Shown here: positions 26,902 to 35,812 of the stretch, piece by piece | Layout: each line of letters opens with the position of its first letter | Position numbering within the stretch: the first letter of the stretch is position 1 | Origin: Fusobacterium sp. | Lineage (GTDB): Bacteria > Fusobacteriota > Fusobacteriia > Fusobacteriales > Fusobacteriaceae | DNA length: 64,000 nt | Assembly: GCA_019416865.1 (NCBI GenBank) | Contig: DXWL01000001.1 | Span: 62,001 to 126,000 of the forward strand | Reading direction: 5' to 3' | Position numbers and translations under genes: made by a program | Notes under the pieces: model-generated | Database searches by the model: none | What the model saw: only the letters and a program-made list of their open reading frames with translations | Told to the model about the DNA's origin: nothing

Positions 26902-28596
26902 TTATTTCAGCAGAGTAAATATAAATTCAGATCCTTCACCCTCATTTGAATGAACCTCAATCTTTCCTCCACACATATCAACTGTCTCTTTTACAATAGA
27001 AAGTCCCAGTCCTGTTCCTGCAACATTACTTGTTCTTGCTTTATCAACTCTGTAAAATCTTTCAAAAATATTTTCTTTTTCAGATTCAGGTACTCCGATA
27101 CCGTTATCTTTTACAGAGATTCTGTATCTGTCTGCTTCCTCTTTAATAGTAACTATTATATGAGGTTTATTTGTATTATAAGTCATTCCATTTTCAATAA
27201 GATTTTTCAATACAGTTACTGTTTTTTCAAAATCTATATTCATATAATCATTTTCATCTTTAAGGTCTGTTTTATATTCTATTACAGCTCCAAGTTTTTT
27301 AACTTTTCCGTTAAGAATTTTCTCTATCTCATCTCTTACCCTTTCAAAAGGTACAGGAGCAAGATTTATAATTTTTGAACTTTCTATTTTGGAAATATTC
27401 AGAAAATCCATTGTTATATTTTCAAGTTTTTCCACATTATTTCTTATTATTTCAAGGAAATTTTTCTGCAGTTCTGCTGGAGCATCTTCAAGAGCAATCA
27501 GATATCCTTTTATATTTGTAAGAGGAGTCTTAAGCTCATGACTGACATTTGCGATAAAATTCTTTTGTACTTCTCCCAACTCTCTGCTTCTTGTAATATC
27601 TTTTATAGTAATTAAAAACTCTTTTTTAAATTCAAGGTATTTTACAGTTACAAGAAGATACTTCTTAAGCTGAGATATAAATATCTCCTCTTTTACATTT
27701 TCCTTATTTTTTATCCCTTTTCCTATTACATTAAGAATCTCTATATATTTAACCTTTTGATAAAGACTATCAAGTTTTCCCTCAACATACAGATATCCAA
27801 GAGCATTATTTTTCATTTTTATTTTTGATTCTTCATCTACTAAGATTATTGACAGATCCACAGCAGAGATAACTCTTTTAAGTCTTGTTTTCTCTTCGTT
27901 AAGTTTTTTGATGTTTTTCAGATTTTCCTTCTGCCAGTCCCTTACAACTTTCCAGAATTTAACCAGCCACACATCACCTTTAGAGTATATTGTTTTTATC
28001 TCATCTCCACTTTCAAGAGCCTCTCTCATACTCTCAATTTTTTTGTACAGATCTCTTTTTAAATAATTTCTGTAGCAAATATATATGGCAATATTAAGAA
28101 TGATAAAGAAAAATACTTGAGTCAACATAAGCACCCTTATATCATTTATTTCTTCATCATAATCTATTGAAGTTCTTATTACTGCTTTTTTTCCGTCAGC
28201 AGCCTCATAAAGAAGTCCATAATAGGCCATAGTTTTTCTCAAAGTTTTACTTTTTCTTATTGCAAACCCTTCTCCTGTTTCAACAGCCTCTTTTACCTCT
28301 TCTCTGTTTTTATGGTTTGCCATCTCATCTTCTTTTGTGTATCTTTCAGAGTCATAAAGAATATCTCCGTTAAGATCAATCAGAGTAAATCTTTTCTTTA
28401 CACTTCCAAACATATCTTGGAAATTTGATTTTGTATAATAATCTTTAGTAAGCTGCTTTACCATTAAAGCATCTTCTTTCAGAGCTCTTTTTGCACCGTC
28501 GCTGTACATTCTCGATATTTTGCCCATATATGTATTGACGAAAAGAATCTCTAAAAACAGAATAAAAATCAGGGCAATTATCTCTTTTCTTCTAAT
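26902..28596 (-). CDS. phoR: Phosphate-regulon type sensor histidine kinase
   Basis: A membrane histidine kinase. The second membrane helix (VLMLTQVFFFIILNIAIYIC), a PAS-like region, the HisKA phospho-acceptor box (FIANVSHELKTPLTN) and the C-terminal ATPase with N and G boxes are clear. The first ATG (28527) would remove the first transmembrane helix: the same open frame upstream encodes IIALIFILFLEILFVNTY, immediately after IRRKE. No ATG, GTG or TTG exists there, but an ATT at 28594-28596 with GGGGG upstream fits as a rare start, and the gene would then overlap phoB by 19 bases. Last gene of the pst-pho operon. Confidence 0.85.
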   Translation of the reverse strand: MRRKEIIALIFILFLEILFVNTYMGKISRMYSDGAKRALKEDALMVKQLTKDYYTKSNFQDMFGSVKKRFTLIDLNGDILYDSERYTKEDEMANHKNREEVKEAVETGEGFAIRKSKTLRKTMAYYGLLYEAADGKKAVIRTSIDYDEEINDIRVLMLTQVFFFIILNIAIYICYRNYLKRDLYKKIESMREALESGDEIKTIYSKGDVWLVKFWKVVRDWQKENLKNIKKLNEEKTRLKRVISAVDLSIILVDEESKIKMKNNALGYLYVEGKLDSLYQKVKYIEILNVIGKGIKNKENVKEEIFISQLKKYLLVTVKYLEFKKEFLITIKDITRSRELGEVQKNFIANVSHELKTPLTNIKGYLIALEDAPAELQKNFLEIIRNNVEKLENITMDFLNISKIESSKIINLAPVPFERVRDEIEKILNGKVKKLGAVIEYKTDLKDENDYMNIDFEKTVTVLKNLIENGMTYNTNKPHIIVTIKEEADRYRISVKDNGIGVPESEKENIFERFYRVDKARTSNVAGTGLGLSIVKETVDMCGGKIEVHSNEGEGSEFIFTLLK

Positions 28597-29255
28597 TTGT
28601 ACCCGACCCCCTTCACTGTTTTAATATTGTCTGCAATACTTTTTACTTTCTCTCTCAGTTTTGAAATATATATATCCACTGATCTGTCCCCTGTGTAGTA
28701 ATTTGATTCCCACACTCTGTCTAAGATTTTTTCTCTTGAAAGAACTATCCCCTGATTTTTAATCAGAAGCAGAAGCAGATCAAATTCTTTTTTGGAAAGT
28801 TCAACTTCTTCCTCTCCATCTTTTACAACTCTTCTTTTCTCATCTATCACTACCTGCTGAAAACTGTATCTTCCAGATTTTCCAGCATTTTTTCCCTCTA
28901 GGAATTTTTTAGCACGAAGTATAAGCTCTCTTGGATCGAAAGGTTTCTTCATATAATCATCTGCCCCAAGCTGCAGCCCTTCCAAAACATCTTCTATCTC
29001 TGTTTTGGCTGTAAGCATAATTATTATAGGCTCTCCATATTCTCCAGGCATATCTCTGATGATACTTGTAAAATTCTTTCCATCAAGGCTTGGAAGCATA
29101 ATATCCAGAACTATAAGGTCAGGTTTGAAGCTTTTCACAGCCTTCAGTCCTTCCAGCCCATCTCCCGCTGTCTGCACTTCGTAATTTTCCTTTTTGAAAA
29201 AATAGCTTACCAGCTGTTGAATCTCCATATCATCTTCTACAATTAATATCCTCAT
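28578..29255 (-). CDS. phoB: OmpR/PhoB-family response regulator
   Basis: A 225-residue response regulator: receiver domain with acidic pocket (EDD at 7-9), phospho-acceptor Asp51 (IVLDIMLPSLDG) and the KKPFDPREL lysine loop, then an OmpR-type winged helix ending VDIYISKLREKVK...VKGVGYKLEEKR. Position between phoU and the kinase supports assignment as PhoB controlling phosphate genes. RBS AGGAGG. Confidence 0.92.
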   Translation of the reverse strand: MRILIVEDDMEIQQLVSYFFKKENYEVQTAGDGLEGLKAVKSFKPDLIVLDIMLPSLDGKNFTSIIRDMPGEYGEPIIIMLTAKTEIEDVLEGLQLGADDYMKKPFDPRELILRAKKFLEGKNAGKSGRYSFQQVVIDEKRRVVKDGEEEVELSKKEFDLLLLLIKNQGIVLSREKILDRVWESNYYTGDRSVDIYISKLREKVKSIADNIKTVKGVGYKLEEKR

Positions 29256-29270
29256 AGTTCCTCCTAACTA

Positions 29271-29987
29271 TTACTCTTCGTTTTCTTCTTTGCTTTCATC
29301 TTCCCTGTGCTTTTCTTTTTCTAAAAGCTCTACAATTCTCATATTTTCTCCGCTGAATGTGTAGATTGAACTCATTGTCAGTTGTTTTATCTTATCTGCC
29401 ACTCTCTCATATTTTTTATTGATAAGAAGCATTAAAACTCCTGCCTCAATATTTTTACTGTCCTCTTTCATCTGACTTACAATAATACTGTCAATCTCCC
29501 CTCTTCTTTCATTTATCTCCTCATCCATTCCCAAAAGAACATAGGCCTTTTTTCCATCTTTTTCTATAAAAGATTGAATATATTTTTGGAATATGTCGTT
29601 TATTTTAGAGATAAATTCCTCTAAAATTCCAAAATCCCTCTCCATATTCCCCTCTTTTTTTTCTATCTGTCTTAAAAGCATAAGAGAGTCTAAAAGCAGA
29701 TCTCCCATTCTTTCAAGCATTTTACTAGATTCAATAAATGTTATAAGGGCTCTTAAATCACTTGCAGCAGGTTGAAATCTTGCCACTGTCATTACTGAAC
29801 TTTCTTTTACTTTTACATCAAAGGCATTTATTATATCTTCTACAAGTTTTGCTTCCCCATATAGTCCTCTGTCAAAATGGTCAAGCTTTAACATATCTAT
29901 ATTTATTCTGAAAAGTCTGTCTACATTTTTACAAAGCTCTATATAGTGTTCTGTTATTCCGTTTAAACTTTCGTGAAGGTTTCTCAT
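29271..29987 (-). CDS. phoU: PhoU-like phosphate signalling protein
   Basis: A 238-residue all-helical protein of the PhoU class, with two three-helix repeats and the E/D-rich MLERMGDLLLDSLM and KYERVADKIKQL segments that correspond to the metal-cluster motifs of the family. It has a charged tail (EKHREDESKEENEE). In its usual role it couples Pst transport to the PhoR/PhoB system. It sits between pstB and phoB. Confidence 0.88.
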   Translation of the reverse strand: MRNLHESLNGITEHYIELCKNVDRLFRINIDMLKLDHFDRGLYGEAKLVEDIINAFDVKVKESSVMTVARFQPAASDLRALITFIESSKMLERMGDLLLDSLMLLRQIEKKEGNMERDFGILEEFISKINDIFQKYIQSFIEKDGKKAYVLLGMDEEINERRGEIDSIIVSQMKEDSKNIEAGVLMLLINKKYERVADKIKQLTMSSIYTFSGENMRIVELLEKEKHREDESKEENEE

Positions 29988-30055
29988 CGTATCACTCCTT
30001 AAATTTATTTTACCACATTACCATAGAAATTTAAAAAATTTACTATAAATTATTT

Positions 30056-30817
30056 CTATCCGAATTTTCCTGTAATATAGTCTTCTGTTTTTTTCTTATT
30101 AGGTTTTGTAAAGATTATATCTGTCTTATCAAACTCCTCTAATTTTCCTTGATAGAAGAAGCCTGTGAAATCAGAAATTCTAGCTGCTTGCTGCATATTG
30201 TGAGTTACAATTATAATTGTATAATCTTTTTGAAGTTCTCTGATAAGTTCCTCAATTTTTAAAGTCGAGATTGGGTCAAGAGCTGATGTTGGTTCATCCA
30301 TCAAAAGTATCTCTGGTTTTACAGCTATGGCTCTTGCAATACAAAGTCTTTGCTGCTGCCCTCCTGAAAGCCCAAGTGCAGATTGGTGAAGCTTATCCTT
30401 TACCTCGTCCCAAAGAGCAACTGATTTTAAGCTGTTTATAACTATCTCATCCAACACTTTTTTATCTTTTTCTCCGTGAAGTTTTGGACCATAAACAATA
30501 TTTTCATATATTGTTTTTGGGAAAGGATTAGGCTTTTGGAAAACCATTCCTACTTTTTTTCTAAGTTCAACAATATCACTGTCTGAATCAAAAATATTTT
30601 TTCCGTCAAACTCTATTGTTCCCTCATATTTTACTCCTTCAATAAGATCATTCATTCTGTTTATAGATCTTAAGAATGTAGATTTTCCACACCCTGAAGG
30701 GCCTATAAGAGCTGTTACTTTATTTTTCTGAATCTCCACATTTATATCCTTAAGAGCATGAAACTTATCATAAAAGAAGTTGAAGTTTTTTACTCTAAGT
30801 CTTACTGTATTTTCCAT
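30056..30817 (-). CDS. pstB: Phosphate ABC transporter ATPase
   Basis: A 253-residue PstB ATPase with Walker [11 protein letters not shown]-loop, signature LSGGQQQRL, Walker [15 protein letters not shown] and the His-loop ITHN-type [15 protein letters not shown] use the ATG at 30817 (MENTVRLRV), with GGAGG 11 bases upstream; an in-frame ATG at 30850 has no ribosome site but cannot be excluded. It energises PstA/PstC. Confidence 0.94.
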   Translation of the reverse strand: MENTVRLRVKNFNFFYDKFHALKDINVEIQKNKVTALIGPSGCGKSTFLRSINRMNDLIEGVKYEGTIEFDGKNIFDSDSDIVELRKKVGMVFQKPNPFPKTIYENIVYGPKLHGEKDKKVLDEIVINSLKSVALWDEVKDKLHQSALGLSGGQQQRLCIARAIAVKPEILLMDEPTSALDPISTLKIEELIRELQKDYTIIIVTHNMQQAARISDFTGFFYQGKLEEFDKTDIIFTKPNKKKTEDYITGKFG

Positions 30818-30858
30818 TTTTCGAATTTCCTCCTTCAAATACTTAATCATTTACAAAA

Positions 30859-31701
30859 TTATCTTTTGCTGAATCTCTTTCTAAGAACTGCTCCCAGAAG
30901 ATTAAATCCAACTGTTATTACAACTATTACTAAAACTGTTCCGTTCATAATATTTTCAGGCATATTAGGCACCTGAGTTGCTATTACATACAGATGATAT
31001 GGAAGAGCCATTACCTGATCCCACACTGAAATTGGAAGGAAAGGAAGATAAAATGCCGCTACTGTAAACATAATAGGAGCTGTTTCCCCAGCTGCTCTTG
31101 AAATACTAAGAATTATCCCTGTAAGTATTCCAGGAAGTGCTGCTGGAAGAACTATTTTCCAAGTTGTTTCCCACTTTGTTGCTCCAAGAGCAAGAGATGC
31201 TTCTCTCAAATCTTTTGATATTGCAAGTAATGCTTCCCTTGTAGCTGTGATTATTACTGGCAGACACATTATTCCAAGAGTAAGAGCTCCTGAAAGAATT
31301 GATGAACCAAACTGTAAAAATATTACAAATAAAGACATTCCGAAAAGTCCATATATAATACTTGGTATACCTGCAAGATTCACTATTGTAAGATTTATAA
31401 TTCTTCTTACAATATTATCTTTTGAATATTCTACTAAAAATATCCCTGTTAAAATTCCAAAAGGTACAGACACAGCTATTGTTCCTATTGTTAAATAAAT
31501 ACTTCCCACTATTGCAGGGAAAATTCCCCCTGCCCTCATTCCATCTGAAGGCATATCTGTCAGAAATCCCCATGAAATTGCAGGAACTCCTTTAAAAATT
31601 ATATATATTGTTATAACTGCCACAGGAAATACTGAAAGATATCCAACTCCTTTTATAATTCCCTCTATAACCTTTGCACTTTTTCCTTTTAATATACTCA
31701 T
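30859..31701 (-). CDS. pstA: Phosphate ABC transporter permease PstA
   Basis: A 280-residue binding-protein-dependent permease with six hydrophobic helices and the EAA loop REASLALGATKWETTWKIVLPAALPGILTG. The second permease of the heterodimeric Pst channel, 10 bases after pstC; RBS AAGGAG. Confidence 0.93.
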   Translation of the reverse strand: MSILKGKSAKVIEGIIKGVGYLSVFPVAVITIYIIFKGVPAISWGFLTDMPSDGMRAGGIFPAIVGSIYLTIGTIAVSVPFGILTGIFLVEYSKDNIVRRIINLTIVNLAGIPSIIYGLFGMSLFVIFLQFGSSILSGALTLGIMCLPVIITATREALLAISKDLREASLALGATKWETTWKIVLPAALPGILTGIILSISRAAGETAPIMFTVAAFYLPFLPISVWDQVMALPYHLYVIATQVPNMPENIMNGTVLVIVVITVGFNLLGAVLRKRFSKR

Positions 31702-31711
31702 CTTCTGCTCC

Positions 31712-32590
31712 TTATTTTCTCATTATCTTTCTGGATTTATTAATAAAATAGTCGGCTATTGTGTTAGTTACAAAACTTATTCCGAAAAGTACAAGCCCTA
31801 CGGCAAACAGTATGTAGTAATGAGTACTTCCATTTACAACCTCTCCCATCTCTGCAGCTATTGTTGCTGTAAGAGTTCTTACTGGAGATAAAATTCCTCC
31901 TCCAAGAATAGGAGCATTTCCTGTTACCATTAAAACTGTTATTGTTTCACCTATTATTCTTCCAAATCCCAGCATTATTCCTGCAAATATTCCTGGGAAA
32001 GCTGCAGGGATTATTATTTTTACTATTGTTTCCAACTTATTTGCTCCTATTGCCAGTGAAGCTTCTTTATAAGAAGGATCCAAAGCCCTTATAGCATCAT
32101 CTGAGATACTTACCATTGTAGGAATTGCCATAAATGAAAGAAGTATTCCTCCAGTTAATGCTGTAAGCCCTGTGTTAAGATTAAATATCTCTTTAACAGG
32201 TCCTGACAGAGCATATAGCCCTATATATCCTAAAACTACTGAAGGAAGAGCTGACATTGTTTCAATAAGTATTTTAAATATATCTCTTGTTTTCTTTCCT
32301 GCATATTCAGACATATATACTGCACTCATAATACTTATAGGCACTGATATTGCAAGAGCCACAAAAGTTACACGGAATGTTCCTGAAAGAAGAGGAAGCA
32401 GTCCATACTTTTCTGAAAGAGAAATCCACTCTTTTCCAAAAAAGAATTTTGAAACTGGAACTTCTTTAAAAGCTTCCATACTGTTTGTTAGTATAAATAA
32501 AAATATTAAAAAAACTATTATTACATTAAATCCGCCTATTGCAAATATACTGTATTTCATACATTTGTCTGTTACTTTTCTCAGATTCAT
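31712..32590 (-). CDS. pstC: Phosphate ABC transporter permease PstC
   Basis: A 292-residue permease with six helices and an EAA loop (KEASLAIGANKLETIVKIIIPAAFPGIFAG). It is the first gene of the pst-pho operon here. The periplasmic phosphate-binding protein PstS, which normally precedes pstC, is absent; upstream there is only about 170 bases and then the tRNA terminator, so PstS must be encoded elsewhere. Confidence 0.93.
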   Translation of the reverse strand: MNLRKVTDKCMKYSIFAIGGFNVIIVFLIFLFILTNSMEAFKEVPVSKFFFGKEWISLSEKYGLLPLLSGTFRVTFVALAISVPISIMSAVYMSEYAGKKTRDIFKILIETMSALPSVVLGYIGLYALSGPVKEIFNLNTGLTALTGGILLSFMAIPTMVSISDDAIRALDPSYKEASLAIGANKLETIVKIIIPAAFPGIFAGIMLGFGRIIGETITVLMVTGNAPILGGGILSPVRTLTATIAAEMGEVVNGSTHYYILFAVGLVLFGISFVTNTIADYFINKSRKIMRK

Positions 32591-32759
32591 TTTCTACCCC
32601 TCTTAACTAAAATTATCATTCCTTTTATTCTGTCCAATTTTAACTCTTAGGTGTTGGAATAATATTAATTTTATGTAAAAAAAGTGTAAAAAAAACAGGG
32701 ACTGCTGCAGTCATATAATGCAGAAATCCCTTTTGCTGTTTAAGTATATAAAATAAAAA

Positions 32760-32779
32760 AAGACACATTTCTGTGTCTT
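32760..32779 (-). terminator. Terminator of the tRNA array
   Basis: On the minus strand AAGACACA-GAAA-TGTGTCTT is followed by TTTTATTTTA: an eight-base-pair stem with a GAAA tetraloop, directly downstream of the last tRNA gene. Confidence 0.88.
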
Positions 32780-32792
32780 GTTGTTTTTATAA

Positions 32793-32869
32793 TGGCGGGA
32801 GCGACGAGAGTCGAACTCGCGACCTCCTGCGTGACAGGCAGGCGCTCTAACCAACTGAGCTACGCCCCC
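32793..32869 (-). tRNA. tRNA-Asp (GTC)
   Basis: The 77-base gene has a seven-pair acceptor stem with one G-T pair (GGGGGCG/CGCTCCC), anticodon GTC in loop CTGTCAC, and an encoded CCA end. Last gene of the eleven-tRNA array. Confidence 0.97.
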
Positions 32870-32878
32870 ATTAATAAA

Positions 32879-32954
32879 TGGTGGTCGCAATAGGACTTGA
32901 ACCTATGACCCCCTGCTTGTAAGGCAGGTGCTCTCCCAACTGAGCTATGCGACC
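32879..32954 (-). tRNA. tRNA-Val (TAC)
   Basis: The 76-base gene has acceptor GGTCGCA/TGCGACC, anticodon TAC, TTCAAGT T-loop and encoded CCA. Confidence 0.97.
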
Positions 32955-32968
32955 ATATTTAATTTTAG

Positions 32969-33044
32969 TGGTGCTCAGAGGCGGAATCGAACCACCGACA
33001 CGGGGATTTTCAGTCCCCTGCTCTACCGACTGAGCTATCTGAGC
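32969..33044 (-). tRNA. tRNA-Phe (GAA)
   Basis: The 76-base gene has acceptor GCTCAGA/TCTGAGC, anticodon stem GGGGA/TCCCC with GAA in the loop, and encoded CCA. Confidence 0.97.
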
Positions 33045-33057
33045 ATTTATAAAAAAA

Positions 33058-33141
33058 TGGCGGAGAACTAGAGACTCGAACTCTAAAGCCTTACGGCGTC
33101 GGTTTTCAAGACCGATTCCTTACCAATTAGGATAGCTCTCC
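33058..33141 (-). tRNA. tRNA-Ser (TGA)
   Basis: The gene has anticodon TGA and the long class II variable arm (GACGCCGTAAGGC) expected of serine tRNA, acceptor GGAGAGC/GTTCTCC and encoded CCA. The D-arm is compact. Confidence 0.94.
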
Positions 33142-33159
33142 GTATCATTGATTATATAG

Positions 33160-33234
33160 TGGTACCCCGTAGGGGAATCGAACCCCTGTTTCCAGAGTGA
33201 AAATCTGATGTCCTAACCGTTGAACGAACGGGGC
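33160..33234 (-). tRNA. tRNA-Glu (TTC)
   Basis: The 75-base gene has acceptor GCCCCGT/ACGGGGT with a G1-T72 wobble pair, anticodon TTC in loop TTTTCAC, and encoded CCA. Confidence 0.95.
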
Positions 33235-33239
33235 ATGAG

Positions 33240-33316
33240 TGGTGGATCTAATTGGAATCGAACCAATGACCACTCGGTTATGAGCCGAGTGCTCTAACCA
33301 GCTGAGCTATAGATCC
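33240..33316 (-). tRNA. tRNA with CAT anticodon (elongator Met or Ile2)
   Basis: The 77-base gene has a paired acceptor GGATCTA/TAGATCC and anticodon loop CTCATAA. It is not the initiator because position 1-72 is paired. Elongator Met and lysidine-modified Ile2 share this anticodon and cannot be separated confidently by eye. Confidence 0.9.
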
Positions 33317-33330
33317 ATTTTATTTTTTAA

Positions 33331-33407
<77 letters not shown>

Positions 33408-33412
33408 ATAAA

Positions 33413-33488
33413 TGGTGCGTCATACTGGATTTGAACCAGTGACAACACGATTAAAAGTCGTGTGCTCTACCTACTGAGCTAATGACGC
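33413..33488 (-). tRNA. tRNA-Lys (TTT)
   Basis: The 76-base gene has acceptor GCGTCAT/ATGACGC, anticodon loop CTTTTAA, and encoded CCA. Only five bases separate it from tRNA-Arg. Confidence 0.97.
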
Positions 33489-33490
33489 AA

Positions 33491-33566
<76 letters not shown>

Positions 33567-33606
33567 ATATGTTATAATTATCCACTACTTTCAATATATT
33601 AAATTT

Positions 33607-33682
33607 TGGTGGCGGGGATAGGATTTGAACCTATGACCTTCGGGTTATGAGCCCGACGAGCTGCCAACTGCTCTACCCCGCG
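33607..33682 (-). tRNA. Initiator tRNA-fMet (CAT)
   Basis: The gene has anticodon CAT and an unpaired C1-C72 acceptor end (CGCGGGG against CCCCGCC), the bacterial initiator signature, with the three G-C pairs GGG/CCC closing the anticodon stem. Encoded CCA. Confidence 0.95.
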
Positions 33683-33685
33683 AAA

Positions 33686-33773
33686 TGGTGCCTAGAGCCG
33701 GAATCGAACCGGCACGGTACTAAGTACCACGGGATTTTAAGTCCCGTGCGTCTACCTGTTCCGCCATCCAGGC
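33686..33773 (-). tRNA. tRNA-Leu (TAA)
   Basis: The 88-base gene has a long variable arm (GGTACTTAGTACC), anticodon loop CTTAAAA (TAA), acceptor GCCTGGA/TCTAGGC and encoded CCA. First gene of the array in transcription order. Confidence 0.96.
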
Positions 33774-33933
33774 TTCTTAAGTTTTGCTGAACTTTTTCAA
33801 GTCCGTTTTCTCAAGACAAGAGTAATAATACCATATATATCATTATCTGTCAACAATTTTTTTTATTTTTTTAAAAAAATTTTTTTATGCTTCGTTTTTT
33901 TCAATAATATCAATGCTTTCTTCAAATAAAAAA

Positions 33934-34257
33934 TTATAAATTTATTTTTATATTTAATCTGTTTTCTGCCTCTATAATAAAAAATTTTTTATTTTTTTCA
34001 TCTAAAATTTTATTTTCTTTCTCTTTTTTTGAAAAATTTTTTATAAAATATTCTAATTTTGATGCTTCACTTCTATTATTTGTCTGAAAAACAATTTCTA
34101 TCTTCAAAGGTTTCCTATTTTTTGTATATTTTGCCCCTCTTCCACTTTTATGTTCCTCAAATCTCCTTGCAACATCTGTAGTTATTCCTGTATATAAAGA
34201 GTTATCCTCACACCTTACCATGTACACATACCATTTTTTTTGATTGATATCATTCAT
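33934..34257 (-). CDS. GIY-YIG nuclease-superfamily protein
   Basis: A 107-residue small GIY-YIG domain protein of the UPF0213/YhbQ type: YVYMVRC...LYTGITTDVARRFEEHKSGRGAKYT carries the two family strands, the Arg-containing helix and the AKYT motif. Cellular role is not established for most members; DNA nicking or repair is suggested for some relatives. Very lysine- and AT-rich. No operon partner. Confidence 0.88.
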   Translation of the reverse strand: MNDINQKKWYVYMVRCEDNSLYTGITTDVARRFEEHKSGRGAKYTKNRKPLKIEIVFQTNNRSEASKLEYFIKNFSKKEKENKILDEKNKKFFIIEAENRLNIKINL

Positions 34258-34390
34258 AATTTATATACCTCTTTTGCTTTTTTTTTAAATTTTTTCTACA
34301 ACTTTTACGGGATATAAGCTATAATTTAAAATGAGATAATTTTTCATACAACATAGTTTAACATAGATTTAAGAAATGGGGAGGATTTTT

Positions 34391-35719
34391 TTGGATAATT
34401 TTAAGGGAGAAAGAGAAGTCAGAATTTATGAATTAGCTGTTACACTGTTTGCAATAACAGTTTTTGCTTTCAGCTGCTATGTATATCATCTGAAAGAAGA
34501 TGTTTATCAAGGATTGATAAATATCATAAGCTCTCCTGCAGCTCTTATTACAGACTTTCTTGTAATAGGTGGAATTGGAGCAGGATTTTTAAATGCCATA
34601 CTTATTTTTTTCTTCAATCTTTTTTTAATCAGAATGCTGAAAATAAAAATAAATGGTCTTATCTTGGCACTGCTTTTTACAACTTTTGGTTTCTGTTTTT
34701 TTGGAAAAAATATTCTTAATATACTTCCTATATATGTAGGAGGAATCTTATACAGCAAATATGAAGATATCTCTTTTAAAGATGCTTTTGTCCCTATAAC
34801 CTTTGCCACTGCCTTAGCACCATTTATCAGTGAAATTGCTTTCAGGACAAATACCTATGAATTCTCATATCTTAATGCTGTTACTTTAGGAATAATAATT
34901 GGATTTATTGTTACTCCTCTGGCAAAGAAAATGAAAGGCTTCCATGAGGGATACAACTTATATAATCTTGGGTTTACTGCTGGAGTTTTAGGAGCTGTAT
35001 TTAACAGTATTCTTAAAACTTATGGTTTTGAAGTTGCTTCCAGAAGAATACTTTCTACACAGTTTGACCCTGCCTTAAAAATAATATGCAGCAGTATTTT
35101 CCTGCTTCTTATTATAAATGGATTTTTTATAAATGACTGTTCTTTTAAAGGTTTTAAAAAATTATGTAAAGATAACGGGCTTGAATCAGACTTTGTTGAA
35201 AAATATGGTTTTGGACTTACTTTTATAAATATGGGAATTATGGGATTTGTAGCAATTCTTTTTCCTACAATCATAGGTGAAACACTTAACGGACCTATGC
35301 TTGCAGGTGTATTTACCATTGTAGGATTCTCTGCTCATGGAAAAACTTGTTTTAACACTATCCCTATTCTTTTGGGAATCCTTTTTGCAGGATATACAAA
35401 TGTAAATGATGATTATTTTACTATTGTTCTTTCAGGGCTTTTTGCCACATCTCTTGCACCTATTACAGGAGTCTTCGGAATATTTTGGGGATTTGTGGCA
35501 GGATGGCTTCATATGGCTGTTGTAAGCAGTATAGGGGTTCTGCACGGGGGAATGAACCTTTATAACAATGGTTTTGCTGCAGGGATTGTAGCAGGGTTTA
35601 TGCTTCCTATTGTAAGAACAGTAAATGCACAGGCTGCAAAAAGAGAAATGAAATTCCTTAAGAAGAGAAAAGAGATTATATCTATTATTGAAAAACATAA
35701 ATTAAAAGGCAGTGAATAA
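34391..35719 (+). CDS. DUF1576 integral membrane protein
   Basis: A 442-residue polytopic membrane protein with about 10-12 hydrophobic helices, which I recognise as the DUF1576 family. Two internal halves look alike: HEGYNLYNLGFTAGVLGAVF and HGGMNLYNNGFAAGIVAGFM, indicating duplication. Function is unknown, with a transporter plausible. I start at the TTG at 34391 because GGGGAGG overlaps the ATG at 34376 and sits six bases before the TTG. Confidence 0.82.
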   Translation: MDNFKGEREVRIYELAVTLFAITVFAFSCYVYHLKEDVYQGLINIISSPAALITDFLVIGGIGAGFLNAILIFFFNLFLIRMLKIKINGLILALLFTTFGFCFFGKNILNILPIYVGGILYSKYEDISFKDAFVPITFATALAPFISEIAFRTNTYEFSYLNAVTLGIIIGFIVTPLAKKMKGFHEGYNLYNLGFTAGVLGAVFNSILKTYGFEVASRRILSTQFDPALKIICSSIFLLLIINGFFINDCSFKGFKKLCKDNGLESDFVEKYGFGLTFINMGIMGFVAILFPTIIGETLNGPMLAGVFTIVGFSAHGKTCFNTIPILLGILFAGYTNVNDDYFTIVLSGLFATSLAPITGVFGIFWGFVAGWLHMAVVSSIGVLHGGMNLYNNGFAAGIVAGFMLPIVRTVNAQAAKREMKFLKKRKEIISIIEKHKLKGSE

Positions 35720-35812
35720 TTTTTAAAACAAAAATTTTTATAATATCTTTTAACCTCTCCTGCAATTTGGTATAATTGTTCAATACAAATTTTTTTATTG
35801 TGGGGTGGTAAA

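Noticed and set aside
33240..33316. Calling this CAT tRNA firmly as Met or Ile2
   Set aside because: Identity elements cannot be resolved by eye; left ambiguous.
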